Shown piece after piece: positions 26,293 to 35,807 of a stretch of DNA of 64,000 nucleotides. The position numbers and the translations under genes were made by a program. Numbering within the stretch: the first letter of the stretch is position 1; each line of letters starts with the position of its first letter. Below the pieces are notes generated by a model. It saw only the letters and a list, made by a program, of their open reading frames with translations, ran no database searches and was not told the origin of the DNA. Origin of the DNA: Affinundibacterium fentianense (GTDB lineage Bacteria > Pseudomonadota > Gammaproteobacteria > Burkholderiales > Burkholderiaceae_D). The DNA is taken from assembly GCF_018139545.1 (NCBI RefSeq), contig NZ_JAGSPJ010000006.1, positions 124,001-188,000 of the forward strand, written 5' to 3'.

Positions 26293-27549
26293 ATGAAACT
26301 ATTACTGTCTCTGATTGGTATCTCGATGTCGTGCATGACGCTTCCTTTGCATGGTTCGGAGCGCGTGATCCAGCAAGTCAACGCACAATCGAAGTCGTCG
26401 ACCCATTATCCTCATCAACGAGAAGCAATCGGCACGGTCAGGGAAATGTATGATGGCAGCTTGAGTACAGCAACGGCAGTGAGTACGTTTCGGAACATAC
26501 ATCGATTATTTCCAAGTGCCACTATTCCAAAGTCGAATAAACCTTTTCCGCTGAAAGCCGCAGCGAAGCCGCTTTCTAGCTTTGTGTTTACCGACCGTGG
26601 TCGGCAAGTGAGCTTGGATCAATATCTTGAATTGAATCAAATTGCCGGCCTATTGATATTGAAGGATCGTCAGATTTATTTGGAGCGCTACCGCTTTGGT
26701 AACACAGAGAAGACGCGCTGGATGTCGATGTCGATTGCCAAGTCTATTACTTCGACTTTGATTGGCGCTGCGCTGAAACAAGGAAAGATCAAGAGTCTTC
26801 AAGACCCAGTCGTCAAATATGTTCCTGAGTTAAAAACGAGTGCCTATGCGAACGTTAGCATCCGAGACGTTTTAACGATGAGTTCGGGTGTGCGTTGGAA
26901 TGAAACTTATACTGATCTGCGCTCTGATCGGCGACGTCTGTTAGAAGCACAGATAGCGCAGAAACCTGGAGCAGCTTTAGCCGTTTTACAGCAATTACCG
27001 CGGCAGGCCGAGCCTGGCACACTCTTTAATTACAATACTGGAGAAACCCAAGTCGCAGCGCAGGTTTTGCGAAATGCAGTCGGAATGCCACTCTCGCAGT
27101 ATTTAGGTGAACGCATCTGGTCGCGCTTCGGAATGGAGGCGGAGGCAAGTTGGTGGTTAGACTCGCCAAATGGAGTGGAAATTGGGGGAAGTGGCATGAG
27201 CGCGACCCTGCGTGATTATGGTCGATTCGGACTATTCATGTTAGCTGGAGGTTTGGCTGATAATGAGATGATTTTGCCAACAGCATGGACTTATGAAGCG
27301 ACTACGCCTAAAGCCTTGAAGAACGGCGAACTGATTCCCTATGCTTATTTGTGGTGGCCAGTGGTCACGCGTGATGGGCTGCGCGACGGTGCCTATAGCG
27401 CAATAGGGATACATGGTCAGTATTTATATATCAATCCAAAACAAAATATGGTGATCGTTGTTTGGGGGGCGCAAACACGCCCTGTTGGTGGTGCGCAAAT
27501 CAATGATCAAGCTTTTTTTTCGGCCGTGAGTTTGGCGCAATTCAATTGA
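26293..27549 (+). CDS. exported serine hydrolase (class C beta-lactamase fold)
   Basis: A 418-residue protein of the beta-lactamase-related serine hydrolase family (AmpC, EstB, D-aminopeptidase). The catalytic SxxK is SIAK in WMSMSIAKSITSTLIG. The YxN-like motif is LFNYNTGETQVAA, and HGQYLYINP takes the place of the KTG strand. ATG at 26293 gives a normal signal peptide (residues 1-22); an upstream in-frame TTG would add 26 residues. Probably an esterase or peptidase rather than a resistance enzyme. Convergent with the FimV-like gene 13 bp away. Confidence 0.86.
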   Translation: MKLLLSLIGISMSCMTLPLHGSERVIQQVNAQSKSSTHYPHQREAIGTVREMYDGSLSTATAVSTFRNIHRLFPSATIPKSNKPFPLKAAAKPLSSFVFTDRGRQVSLDQYLELNQIAGLLILKDRQIYLERYRFGNTEKTRWMSMSIAKSITSTLIGAALKQGKIKSLQDPVVKYVPELKTSAYANVSIRDVLTMSSGVRWNETYTDLRSDRRRLLEAQIAQKPGAALAVLQQLPRQAEPGTLFNYNTGETQVAAQVLRNAVGMPLSQYLGERIWSRFGMEAEASWWLDSPNGVEIGGSGMSATLRDYGRFGLFMLAGGLADNEMILPTAWTYEATTPKALKNGELIPYAYLWWPVVTRDGLRDGAYSAIGIHGQYLYINPKQNMVIVVWGAQTRPVGGAQINDQAFFSAVSLAQFN

Positions 27550-27562
27550 TGATTTGATCTGG

Positions 27563-29044
27563 TTAATACCCCGAGTGATGGCGTATTGTAATGTCTTGTG
27601 CCGCTCGTTTCGCCTCAATCTCAGCTAATAGTTGACGTGCTTGGGCTTGCTGTTCAGGCCCAGCTTCACGGATGACGTCCTCCAATAACAAGCAGGCACC
27701 TTCACTGTCTGCCATTTCTAGATAAGCAGAGGCTAGTTGGATGCGCACTTGGTTGGCATTGGCACGACTGACATGGTCGAGACGTACAGTATAATCGGAC
27801 GCGGTATTCGCATTGGCGAGGGCAGCTGTTGAAACCTTCGGTGTCAATAATTCGTCTTGTTTACTGACTGATAGTGGACCTGTTGCGTTTGATGTAGCAG
27901 CAATCGAGGTCGGTGAGTTGAATTGCGCTGCTAAAGAGGAATCGATAGTTGACGTCGCTGTATCTTTATTCTGTTGCGAAACGTAAGTGCGCTTCCCCCG
28001 CTGATCTGGATGGATCAAATATTCTGCGATCGGATGACTCTTCAAATCGCTGACTGTTTTTGGACGATTGTCACTATTCACTAGGCTTAGCAATTCCTCT
28101 AGCTGCTGAAAAATATGTAGATCAAAACCTTCACGTGGGCTTAGGCGGGAATTGTTCAATAGGCGTTCGAGGTAAACAGTAATGTCATTGGTATGCCAGC
28201 ATTCGAAGATTTTTTGTACGATATGTGGATAGTCATACAAATTTTGATGTTGCACATCATTCGACGCATTCCAAGGCATGACTTTGAGATTAAAAAATTT
28301 TTTAATCTCTTTACGGAGTGATTCAAAACCAATTTGGTCGTTATTTTGGCGCAGACTTTCTAGCATCTGCAGCCAAGATTTTGGTGAGCTCGGTTTGCTC
28401 GCAGCTGCTTGTGCTTGCTCATAACGAGGATCGCCAGGCTTATAAACATTTAACCACGCGTCAACGAATCCCCGAATGTCAGAAAACTCGTCACGCGCAA
28501 TAACAGCATGCTTGGAACTGGTGCGTTGAAACCCATGTATCGTTGAGTTTGCTTGCTGACTGTGTGTATCGTCTAAGTCTAGATCAAAAGAGGAAATGCC
28601 ACCTACTGTGCTCAACTGCGAGGTGTCGATAAAAGAAAGAGTGAAAAGTGAGTCCTGAAAATGCCTGAGTGAAGTCGTCAGTGTTTCGATCCCATCTTGA
28701 ATTTTGTGTTGTACATGGAGTCGCCAGAAAGATACCAATGCTGCCAATAGCGCCAAGCTTAAAAATCCGATTAGCAACTTAGTCCAAAAGACGCGCTTGG
28801 ATTGTGCTTCAAGGACTTGAATTTTTTCGTGATTAATACGTTTGTTTTCAGCGAGTAAATTACGTAATTCTTGTTGGAGTTTTTCTTGCTGAATTTGTTT
28901 AGCGGTCTGGGATGTCACATCACTTTGATTGCTGTTCGCTTGCATATCTGCTTGCTGCTTTGCGTGTACAAGCATTGAACTTTGTAATGCAAGGCAAATC
29001 AAACCGATGAAGGCAGCACGTGCACTAGAGGCGATGAAGTTCAT
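27563..29044 (-). CDS. FimV-like inner-membrane protein
   Basis: A 493-residue protein. Signal or anchor segment (1-28), coiled coil (about 45-85), one membrane helix (about 86-107) and a long acidic cytoplasmic region. The C-terminal 60 residues match the FimV C-terminal TPR motif: QVRIQLASAYLEMADSEGACLLLEDVI then EQQAQARQLLAEIEAK. The central FIHG-like segment around residues 210-290 also resembles Oxalobacteraceae FimV relatives. There is no LysM domain, so it is shorter than FimV proper. It may act in pole organisation or type IV pili; no pilus genes are adjacent. Confidence 0.7.
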   Translation of the reverse strand: MNFIASSARAAFIGLICLALQSSMLVHAKQQADMQANSNQSDVTSQTAKQIQQEKLQQELRNLLAENKRINHEKIQVLEAQSKRVFWTKLLIGFLSLALLAALVSFWRLHVQHKIQDGIETLTTSLRHFQDSLFTLSFIDTSQLSTVGGISSFDLDLDDTHSQQANSTIHGFQRTSSKHAVIARDEFSDIRGFVDAWLNVYKPGDPRYEQAQAAASKPSSPKSWLQMLESLRQNNDQIGFESLRKEIKKFFNLKVMPWNASNDVQHQNLYDYPHIVQKIFECWHTNDITVYLERLLNNSRLSPREGFDLHIFQQLEELLSLVNSDNRPKTVSDLKSHPIAEYLIHPDQRGKRTYVSQQNKDTATSTIDSSLAAQFNSPTSIAATSNATGPLSVSKQDELLTPKVSTAALANANTASDYTVRLDHVSRANANQVRIQLASAYLEMADSEGACLLLEDVIREAGPEQQAQARQLLAEIEAKRAAQDITIRHHSGY

Positions 29045-29314
29045 AGGAAATCCGAGCTAATAAAATGAGTTGAATTTTAAGTTAGATCCTTTGATAAATC
29101 TGATATATCCGCGCATGTTTGCGTAAACGACACAGATGCATTCATTGGACCATCTGGATTTCGTTGAGGTGCGGCAATTTGCGTGCTCTAGGGTAATATT
29201 CACACAGCAATAGATTGCAATCGATTCCGGTCGATGACGGCCTTAGGCAGAACTCCTTGCCTGTCATGTACTCACGTCAAAAGCAGTTTATCTGTATCGA
29301 TAGGAGCGAGAAAT

Positions 29315-29698
29315 ATGGTCTACTCTGGCAGTTGTCACTGCGGTGCTGTGCAGTTTGAAGTGGAAGCAGGAACAGCCGTTGAGGTTGAAGAGTGCAATTG
29401 TTCGATATGTCGCATGACAGGTTTTTTGCATTTGATTGTACCTTTACGGGCTTTCACCTTGTTGTCTGGTGCGGATAAATTGACGACATATCGATTCAAC
29501 ACAGGGGTTGCTGTGCATCAGTTCTGTCAAATTTGTGGTGTTAAACCTTTCTATGTTCCGCGTTCCAACCCAGACGGCATGGATGTGAACTTACGTTGTC
29601 TCAAGCAACAGCCTGCGTTAGTCAAGATTGTTGCTTTTGACGGTCAGAATTGGGAAGAAAATGGCCCAGCCTTGCTTGGTAAGTCGCGCCCGATTTAG
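29315..29698 (+). CDS. GFA (CENP-V) family zinc protein
   Basis: A 127-residue protein of the glutathione-dependent formaldehyde-activating enzyme-like family. Zinc cysteines are in GSCHCGAV, CNCSICRMTG and HQFCQICGVKPF. Many members do not act on formaldehyde, so no reaction is assigned. ATG at 29315 follows TAGGAG; an upstream in-frame start would add 27 unconserved residues. Confidence 0.88.
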   Translation: MVYSGSCHCGAVQFEVEAGTAVEVEECNCSICRMTGFLHLIVPLRAFTLLSGADKLTTYRFNTGVAVHQFCQICGVKPFYVPRSNPDGMDVNLRCLKQQPALVKIVAFDGQNWEENGPALLGKSRPI

Positions 29699-29779
29699 GT
29701 CTAGGAAAAAAATAGTGTAAGCAGCTGTAATTGGTAGTCACTGCCAACTTAATGTAATCAATTAGAGATTGGAAGATTC

Positions 29780-31036
29780 ATGCATTGGAAAAATTTATGC
29801 TTGCTGGCATTCATGATAAATGGGGGCGCTTTCGCTGCTGATTCAGATATGCTGCTCAAACCTGATCGGGTATTTGATGGCCAAAATATGCGCCCAGATT
29901 GGGTGGTTCTTGTTCGCCAGAACAAAATCATCGAGGCAGGACCGATGCGGTTTAAATTGGCCGCTGATACACGAGTAATTGAGTTAAAGGGCATGACATT
30001 ACTACCGGGTCTGATTGAAGGACACTCACACCTATTGCTACATCCCTATAATGAAGTCAGCTGGGATGATCAGGTGTTGAAGGAAAGTCGTGCCGAGAGG
30101 GTTGTGCGCGCTGCAAACCATGCGAAAGCGACTTTGAAAGCTGGTTTTACGACCGTGCGTGATTTAGGCACAGAAGGCGCAGAGTACGACGATGTCGGCG
30201 TAAAAAAAGCGATCGAAAAAGGCGTGATCCCCGGCCCTCGCATGATCATTGCGACCAAAGCATTGGTGGCAAAAGGAGCTTATGGACCGAAGAGCATGAA
30301 TCCTGACTTGGATTTGCCGCAGGGGGCTGCGGAAGTGTCAGGTCTAGAACAAGTGTCACAAGAGGTTCGTAGCCAAATCGGTAAAGGTGCGGATGTGATT
30401 AAAGTCTATGCGGACTATCGAGCAGGACGCGATGGTGAGTCGGTACCCATCTTTTCAGTCGAAGAAATGAGTTTGATGGCAAAGATCGCGAATAGCGGCA
30501 AGCGGCAGCTAGTGGCGCATGCATCGACGCCCGAAGGTATGCTGCGTGCAATTGAAGCTGGAGTGTCAACAATCGAGCACGGTGATCATGGCACGCCAGA
30601 GGTCTTTAAACGAATGAGAGAAAAAGGTGTCACCTTATGTCCGACCCTGGCCGCTGGTGATGCGATAGAACAATATCGTGGTTGGAAAAAAGGCATACAA
30701 CCTGAACCAGCACGCATTTTGGCAAAGCGCCAAAGTTTTAACCAAGCATTGCAGGCCGGCGTCAGCATCTGCATGGGGGGGGATGTCGGAGTTTATGCCC
30801 ATGGCGACAATGCGCGTGAAATGGAATTGATGGTTGATTATGGTATGAGCGCTATCGATGTGTTGCGTTCAGCGACGTCGGTCAACGCACAAGCATTTGG
30901 TTATGCCGATCGAATTGGTAGAATTGCGCCCGGTTTACTCGCCGATTTGGTCGCCATTCAAGGAGATCCATCTCAAGACATCAAGTTGATCCGTCAAGTC
31001 AAGTTAGTCATGAAGGACGGTAAGATTAATCCATAA
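29780..31036 (+). CDS. exported amidohydrolase / Xaa-Pro-type dipeptidase-like
   Basis: A 418-residue metal-dependent hydrolase with a signal peptide (1-19, ending GAFAAD). The amidohydrolase barrel shows HxH in EGHSHLLLHP, a likely carbamylated or bridging Lys in ADVIKVYAD, histidines in LVAHASTPEGM and TIEHGDHG, and metal Asp in CMGGDVGVYAHGDN. The closest type is the imidazolonepropionase-like or prolidase (YcjX/PepQ-unrelated) exported group. It precedes a DUF885-like peptidase gene by 57 bp, so a shared role in peptide breakdown is possible. Confidence 0.85.
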   Translation: MHWKNLCLLAFMINGGAFAADSDMLLKPDRVFDGQNMRPDWVVLVRQNKIIEAGPMRFKLAADTRVIELKGMTLLPGLIEGHSHLLLHPYNEVSWDDQVLKESRAERVVRAANHAKATLKAGFTTVRDLGTEGAEYDDVGVKKAIEKGVIPGPRMIIATKALVAKGAYGPKSMNPDLDLPQGAAEVSGLEQVSQEVRSQIGKGADVIKVYADYRAGRDGESVPIFSVEEMSLMAKIANSGKRQLVAHASTPEGMLRAIEAGVSTIEHGDHGTPEVFKRMREKGVTLCPTLAAGDAIEQYRGWKKGIQPEPARILAKRQSFNQALQAGVSICMGGDVGVYAHGDNAREMELMVDYGMSAIDVLRSATSVNAQAFGYADRIGRIAPGLLADLVAIQGDPSQDIKLIRQVKLVMKDGKINP

Positions 31037-31093
31037 AACGACTTATCCCGTACGGCGATCGGTTTCTCTAATTAATGAAAAGAGGCTAGGAAT

Positions 31094-32785
31094 ATGTTGA
31101 AAAGAATCGGCGTGTTACACAGTGTATTCGGGAGTATCTTGTTACTCTCTTTTCATGCTTCGGCGTATTCCACCTCTTCGAATGCCCTAGGCACGAGCAC
31201 AGGCATGGGCGCTTCATACGTCGCGCAGTCAACACGGATAGATGGTCGTGATGATTACGAAGCATTGGTCAAATTGTTTGAAGAGTGGCGACGAATTGAA
31301 CGACCAATTTTGAAGGAGGGCGCACCAGACTATACCTTGCAAGCAAGAGCGCGTGCATCTGAAAAAGTACGCAAATTGCATGCTCAGTTATTGGCGATGA
31401 AGACAAAAAACTGGACTAAGGCACAGCAAATCGATTGGAAGATCGTGAATGCAGAAATGAATGGTTATGAATTCAACCAACGTGTATTGCAGCCGTGGGT
31501 GCGCGATCCCGCCTTTTATCAAAGTTTGTACACCGAAGCGAGCGACACGCCAGCTAGGGAAGGGCCGACGAATCACGCGACAATCGAGTTGTGGAAGTAC
31601 CGATTCCCGCTGTCTGAACAAGATCAAATGAAGTTGGCCAAGGAATTGGCGGTAGTACCACCGTTATTGACACAGGCAAAACGTAATTTGACTGGTAATG
31701 CGCGTGACTTGTGGCTCGCAGGTATCAATACATTTGAATTGCAGGGACAAGAACTTCAAGCGTTAGAAAAAGACCTCGCTCAGAGTATCAGCCCCGCTCT
31801 AAAGTTGGCGCTTGGTGCCGCAAAAAAGGCGAATGCAGAATTTATTTCTTGGCTCACCGCACAAGCGCCACATAAAACTGGTCCATCCGGCATCGGTAAA
31901 GACAACTACACGTGGTATCAACAGAACGTGCATTTGGTGCCAATGACTTGGCAGCAAGAAGTGGATTTGTTGCAGCGTGAGTTGGATCGCGCTTGGGCGA
32001 ATTTGAAATTGGAAGAGCAACGTAACAAAGATTTACCACCGATGCACGCTGCGAGTACCGATGCTGAGTACAAAGCGATGGCAGATCGCGCCGCTAGCAA
32101 GTTGATGCGTTTCTTGGCGGATAAACAAGTGATGCCAATTAAAGCGAACATGGAGCCTGCTTTGCGTGAACATCTGCAAAGCTTTGTTGCTGAGGACAAG
32201 CGCAATTTTTTCAGTATCACTCTGCACTATGATCCTGCTGCATTGTATTGCCATTGGTATCACTGGTTTGATTTGGCGCAGATGCGTGACGAACCACATA
32301 CGAGTCCGATACGTCGTGGACCGTTGTTGTACAACATTTGGGATAACCGCAACGAAGGTATCGCGACAGGTGTCGAGGAGATGTTTATGCATATGGGATT
32401 GCACGATGATAGTCCACGTTCGCGCGAACTCGTCTGGATATTGTTGGCCCAACGTGCAGCGAGAGGATTGGGATCTTTGTATGCCCATGCAAACTTAAAA
32501 AATATGGAAGAGGCGAGTCGGGTTCATCTTGATTGGACGCCTCGCAATTGGATGCGACGTGAGCCGCACTTGCTCAAATTTGAACAGCATCTATATCTGC
32601 GTCAACCAGGGTATGGGACGAGCTACGTAGTCGGAAAATATTTGATCGAACGCCTGATGACACAGCGTGCCAAACAACTAGAAGTGGAGAATAAACCGTT
32701 TCTTATGCAAGATTTTTTTAAGACATTGAATGACTTAGGAAATATACCGATTATGCTTACTAGCGAACAACTGCTGGCCAAGTGA
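31094..32785 (+). CDS. exported DUF885-like protein, divergent metal motif
   Basis: A 563-residue, mostly helical protein with a signal peptide (1-24, ending SAYS). The C-terminal layout resembles DUF885 metallopeptidase-like proteins, including NEGIATGVEEMFMHMGL and LLAQRAARGLGSLYAHANLKNMEEA. The usual HExxPGHH motif is not visible; the matching position reads CHWYHWFDLAQ. It follows the amidohydrolase and is 22 bp ahead of fhs. Either a non-peptidase relative or a diverged enzyme. Confidence 0.65.
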   Translation: MLKRIGVLHSVFGSILLLSFHASAYSTSSNALGTSTGMGASYVAQSTRIDGRDDYEALVKLFEEWRRIERPILKEGAPDYTLQARARASEKVRKLHAQLLAMKTKNWTKAQQIDWKIVNAEMNGYEFNQRVLQPWVRDPAFYQSLYTEASDTPAREGPTNHATIELWKYRFPLSEQDQMKLAKELAVVPPLLTQAKRNLTGNARDLWLAGINTFELQGQELQALEKDLAQSISPALKLALGAAKKANAEFISWLTAQAPHKTGPSGIGKDNYTWYQQNVHLVPMTWQQEVDLLQRELDRAWANLKLEEQRNKDLPPMHAASTDAEYKAMADRAASKLMRFLADKQVMPIKANMEPALREHLQSFVAEDKRNFFSITLHYDPAALYCHWYHWFDLAQMRDEPHTSPIRRGPLLYNIWDNRNEGIATGVEEMFMHMGLHDDSPRSRELVWILLAQRAARGLGSLYAHANLKNMEEASRVHLDWTPRNWMRREPHLLKFEQHLYLRQPGYGTSYVVGKYLIERLMTQRAKQLEVENKPFLMQDFFKTLNDLGNIPIMLTSEQLLAK

Positions 32786-32807
32786 ATTGTAATAGAGAGA
32801 AGTAATA

Positions 32808-34523
32808 ATGAGTGAGCAAATCCCACAAGGAAAAAATATGTCATCCATGATCGTCAAAAGCGACTTAGAAATCGCCCAAAGTGCACAACTTAAACATATC
32901 AATGAAATCGCGAAAGTATTGGGCGTGGATATCGATGAGCTTGAGCACTACGGTAAGTACAAAGCCAAATTGCCCTTGCACTTGATTGATCCAGAAAAAA
33001 TCAAAAAGAATAAATTGATTTTAGTCACTGCTATCACGCCAACGCCACCTGGTGAAGGCAAAACTACCACCTCGATTGGTTTGACCGAAGGTCTCAATCG
33101 CATAGGTAAGAAAACGACCGTGGTCTTGCGTGAACCTTCGTTAGGACCGGTGTTTGGAATTAAAGGCGGTGCCGCAGGGGGAGGTTACTCGCAAGTTGTG
33201 CCGATGGAAGATATTAATCTGCATTTTACTGGAGACTTTTCCGCGATCGAAAAAGCGAATAATTTATTAGCTGCCTTGATCGACAATAATATTTACTTTC
33301 AAAAAGAAAGTCTGGGCATCGATCCGCGTACCGTCAAATGGAAGCGCGTGATGGATATGAATGATCGTTCCTTGCGTAGCATCATAACGGGCTTGGGCGG
33401 TCGCCCCGGTGGCAATCCTCGTGAGGCGGGTTTTAATATTACGGCCGCGTCCGAAATCATGGCGATCTTGTGCTTGGCAGAATCCTTCCAAGATTTAAAA
33501 ACCAAGCTTGGTAATATTTATGTTGGTGATACCTACGACAATAAGCCGATTTATTGCCGCGATCTGAAAGCACAAGGTGCAATGGCGGCTTTGCTGAAAG
33601 ATGCCATTAAACCGAATTTGGTGCAGACTTTAGAAGGCAATCCCGCGATCATCCATGGCGGTCCATTCGCGAATATCGCGCAAGGCACTAACTCCGTTTT
33701 AGCCACCAAACTTGGCTTGTCCTTATCCGATTATGTAGTAACCGAAGCGGGTTTCGGTGCTGATTTAGGCGCAGAAAAATTTCTGGATATTAAATGCGGC
33801 TATTCAGGCTTAAGCCCATCGGCAGTAGTCATTGTTGCGACAGTGCGTGCACTTAAATACCACGGTGGACAAGATCTCAAAACGCTCACTACGCCCAATT
33901 TAGAAGCACTCAAAGCAGGTTTTGCGAATCTCGAAAAGCATTTAGAGAACATCGCTCAATTTGGATTACCCGCAGTGGTGTCGATCAATCGTTTCAGCAG
34001 CGACAGCGATGAAGAACTCGCTTTCTTAAAACAAGCGTGTGCAGCACGTGGAGCCAAAGTGGCACTCTCAGAAGGCTGGGCAAAAGGCGGTGAAGGAACA
34101 ACCGACTTAGCCCGCGCGGTCGTCGAAACTGCAGAAAACTTCAACGGACGCTATACGCCAATTTACGATTGGAATAGCGATATCAAGACCAAGGTCGAAA
34201 CCGTTGCCAAAAAAATCTACGGCGCTGGCTCCGTGGTTTTCCAAGCGAAAGCGCTAGCCGACATCAAACATATCGAAGGTTTAGGCTTGGGTCATCTACC
34301 TATTTGCATCGCCAAAACACAAAAGTCTTTTTCGGATAATGAAGCCTTAATCGGAAGACCGAGTGGCTTTGAACTCACTGTACGTGAATTTGAAATCGCC
34401 GCGGGTGCAGGTTTCTTAGTGCCCATCACAGGCGCGATCATGCGTTTACCTGGTCTGCCTGCAGTACCTGCTGCCTTGCATATTGATATTGACGATAATG
34501 GGGTGATTAGCGGGTTGTCCTAG
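32808..34523 (+). CDS. fhs: formate-tetrahydrofolate ligase
   Basis: A 571-residue enzyme making 10-formyl-THF from formate, ATP and THF in one-carbon metabolism. P-loop TPPGEGKTTTSIGL and the signature FGIKGGAAGGGYSQVVPMED are intact, with FTGDFSAI and VTEAGFGADLGAEKF. Two in-frame ATGs near the start (32808 and 32838); the first follows AGAGAGAAGTAATA. No folD or purU is nearby. It may cope with formate from nitrate-linked formate oxidation, which is speculative. Confidence 0.97.
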   Translation: MSEQIPQGKNMSSMIVKSDLEIAQSAQLKHINEIAKVLGVDIDELEHYGKYKAKLPLHLIDPEKIKKNKLILVTAITPTPPGEGKTTTSIGLTEGLNRIGKKTTVVLREPSLGPVFGIKGGAAGGGYSQVVPMEDINLHFTGDFSAIEKANNLLAALIDNNIYFQKESLGIDPRTVKWKRVMDMNDRSLRSIITGLGGRPGGNPREAGFNITAASEIMAILCLAESFQDLKTKLGNIYVGDTYDNKPIYCRDLKAQGAMAALLKDAIKPNLVQTLEGNPAIIHGGPFANIAQGTNSVLATKLGLSLSDYVVTEAGFGADLGAEKFLDIKCGYSGLSPSAVVIVATVRALKYHGGQDLKTLTTPNLEALKAGFANLEKHLENIAQFGLPAVVSINRFSSDSDEELAFLKQACAARGAKVALSEGWAKGGEGTTDLARAVVETAENFNGRYTPIYDWNSDIKTKVETVAKKIYGAGSVVFQAKALADIKHIEGLGLGHLPICIAKTQKSFSDNEALIGRPSGFELTVREFEIAAGAGFLVPITGAIMRLPGLPAVPAALHIDIDDNGVISGLS

Positions 34524-34617
34524 CTTAATTCATAATTTTCATCTGATGTTCTTGTTAAGTTCATTATCGAGGCTCTGTGTAGAGAGGCATTACTTCTACA
34601 TGGGGCTGGTTGTTGAG

Positions 34618-35148
34618 TTAGTGTACTTTCCGAAACCCATAGAATCCCCATTCAACATACGCATAGTATTGAGTTTTGATATAAGGTTTCCATGGAAAAG
34701 GCTTCACACCAGATTCCATCAAAATTTTATCGACAATTTTTTTCTTTTCAGGATCTTTGGAATAGTCAGGGGCAGGGTTTCGAATTCCATTCTCGGCGAA
34801 CACAAGTATTGGAAACTTCAATTTATCCGTACTACATAGCGCTTCTGCTTTTCCTTCTGGACGACCGTTTAAATAATCTACATATTCTGGGATACATGGA
34901 GTGCCTTCCAATGTATATTTAAGTTTGCCGTTTTGAGAGATAGTTATATTGAAAATTTTGTGCGACTCATTGAAAGTGACGGCAATTTCGTACTCCCCCA
35001 GTTTATCTCTACCAAAATTCTCTCGGGTTTCAGAAAGATACCTTCCAACAAATAGATTATCAGCGAAAGTCGGCGTTGAAAGACATCCGAAAAAAGCAAG
35101 CATGCAGTAAGTTAATATTTGTTTTTGGAATGACTTGAATGGATTCAT
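34618..35148 (-). CDS. secreted orphan protein
   Basis: A 176-residue protein with a clean signal peptide (1-29, ending PTFADN) behind AAAGAG. It has Cys in GTPCIPEYVDYL and EALCSTDKLKF that could pair. The gene is AT-richer than its neighbours. No family recognised. It lies opposite in direction to fhs and narG in an AT-rich stretch. Confidence 0.65.
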   Translation of the reverse strand: MNPFKSFQKQILTYCMLAFFGCLSTPTFADNLFVGRYLSETRENFGRDKLGEYEIAVTFNESHKIFNITISQNGKLKYTLEGTPCIPEYVDYLNGRPEGKAEALCSTDKLKFPILVFAENGIRNPAPDYSKDPEKKKIVDKILMESGVKPFPWKPYIKTQYYAYVEWGFYGFRKVH

Positions 35149-35308
35149 TAATGCTCTTTCAGAATAAGTAGTTTGGTTCGTAGAAAATATGAAATTTATC
35201 TCTTATTTGAGCTCTTGAACATGTGAAGTAATCATATTTATTTCCTGTCTGTTTCTTTTGATGATTGGCGGTAAGTATCGGCAGATTCTTAGCTATCAGT
35301 CGTGATTT

Positions 35309-35560
35309 CTATTGGTCGGACTTGCAAGCAGCTCTCGCTCCTTTGATAGCGAGTGCTGGGATAACACAAAGCACAGAAATATAAATTCGAACCAGAGCAT
35401 CTTGCTCGTTGACTGTACCGTTAGCGATGAAGAGAGTGTAGAGAATTTGATTTGACCATTTGATGGCATTAACGAAGGCGACCACCCAACAAGCAATTTC
35501 TATCACTTGCAGTACTTTCTTGAACTTATCCATACGTTTATTCACATTCAGGTGATTCAT
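35309..35560 (-). CDS. small membrane protein, probable
   Basis: An 83-residue protein with two hydrophobic stretches (VIEIACWVVAFVNAI; IYISVLCVIPALAI). No clear ribosome-binding site; an internal ATG at 35533 is possible. An overlapping frame at 35296-35496 is less protein-like. AT-rich, orphan. Moderately supported only. Confidence 0.45.
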   Translation of the reverse strand: MNHLNVNKRMDKFKKVLQVIEIACWVVAFVNAIKWSNQILYTLFIANGTVNEQDALVRIYISVLCVIPALAIKGARAACKSDQ

Positions 35561-35563
35561 AGC

Positions 35564-35578
35564 TTAATATTATATTAA
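35564..35578. promoter_or_regulatory. A/T palindrome before the small membrane gene
   Basis: TTAATAT-T-ATATTAA, a 15-bp perfect palindrome 3 bp before the ATG at 35560 and 230 bp before narG. It could be an operator or overlapping -10 element, or base-composition chance in an AT-rich stretch. Confidence 0.3.
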
Positions 35579-35658
35579 TAAAAATACAAAATGTAAATAT
35601 TTTGAAGTTTTGTAAAAAGCGCCAAATGATCTGATTCTTTTAGTCACTTATATCCACC

Positions 35659-35674
35659 TAGTTCCAAAGAACTA
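35659..35674. promoter_or_regulatory. narG upstream palindrome related to the nitrate-cluster motif
   Basis: TAGTTC-CAAA-GAACTA, perfect 6-bp arms, or TAGTTCC-AA-AGAACTA in 7-2-7 form. The minus-strand reading begins TAGTTCTTT, the same left heptamer as at narK1, narK2 and moaA. It lies about 135 bp before the narG ATG. Confidence 0.55.
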
Positions 35675-35807
35675 TTCCACCCTAGTGCCAATGCTGAGCG
35701 CTAGGCACCGCTCCGAAGAATGGGCGTCACGCTATCCAATCTCTAAAATTTGATCATGTCAAAGTGGCGTGAACCTTTGTTTGCGTGCACAAATTAAGGA
35801 GCTTGAG

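Noticed and set aside
35749-35763. TTTGATCATGTCAAA before narG as an Fnr box
   Set aside because: The half-sites are 5 bp apart instead of the 6 in TTGA-N6-TCAA, and it lies about 50 bp from the ATG, too close for a class II site with the observed ribosome-binding site.
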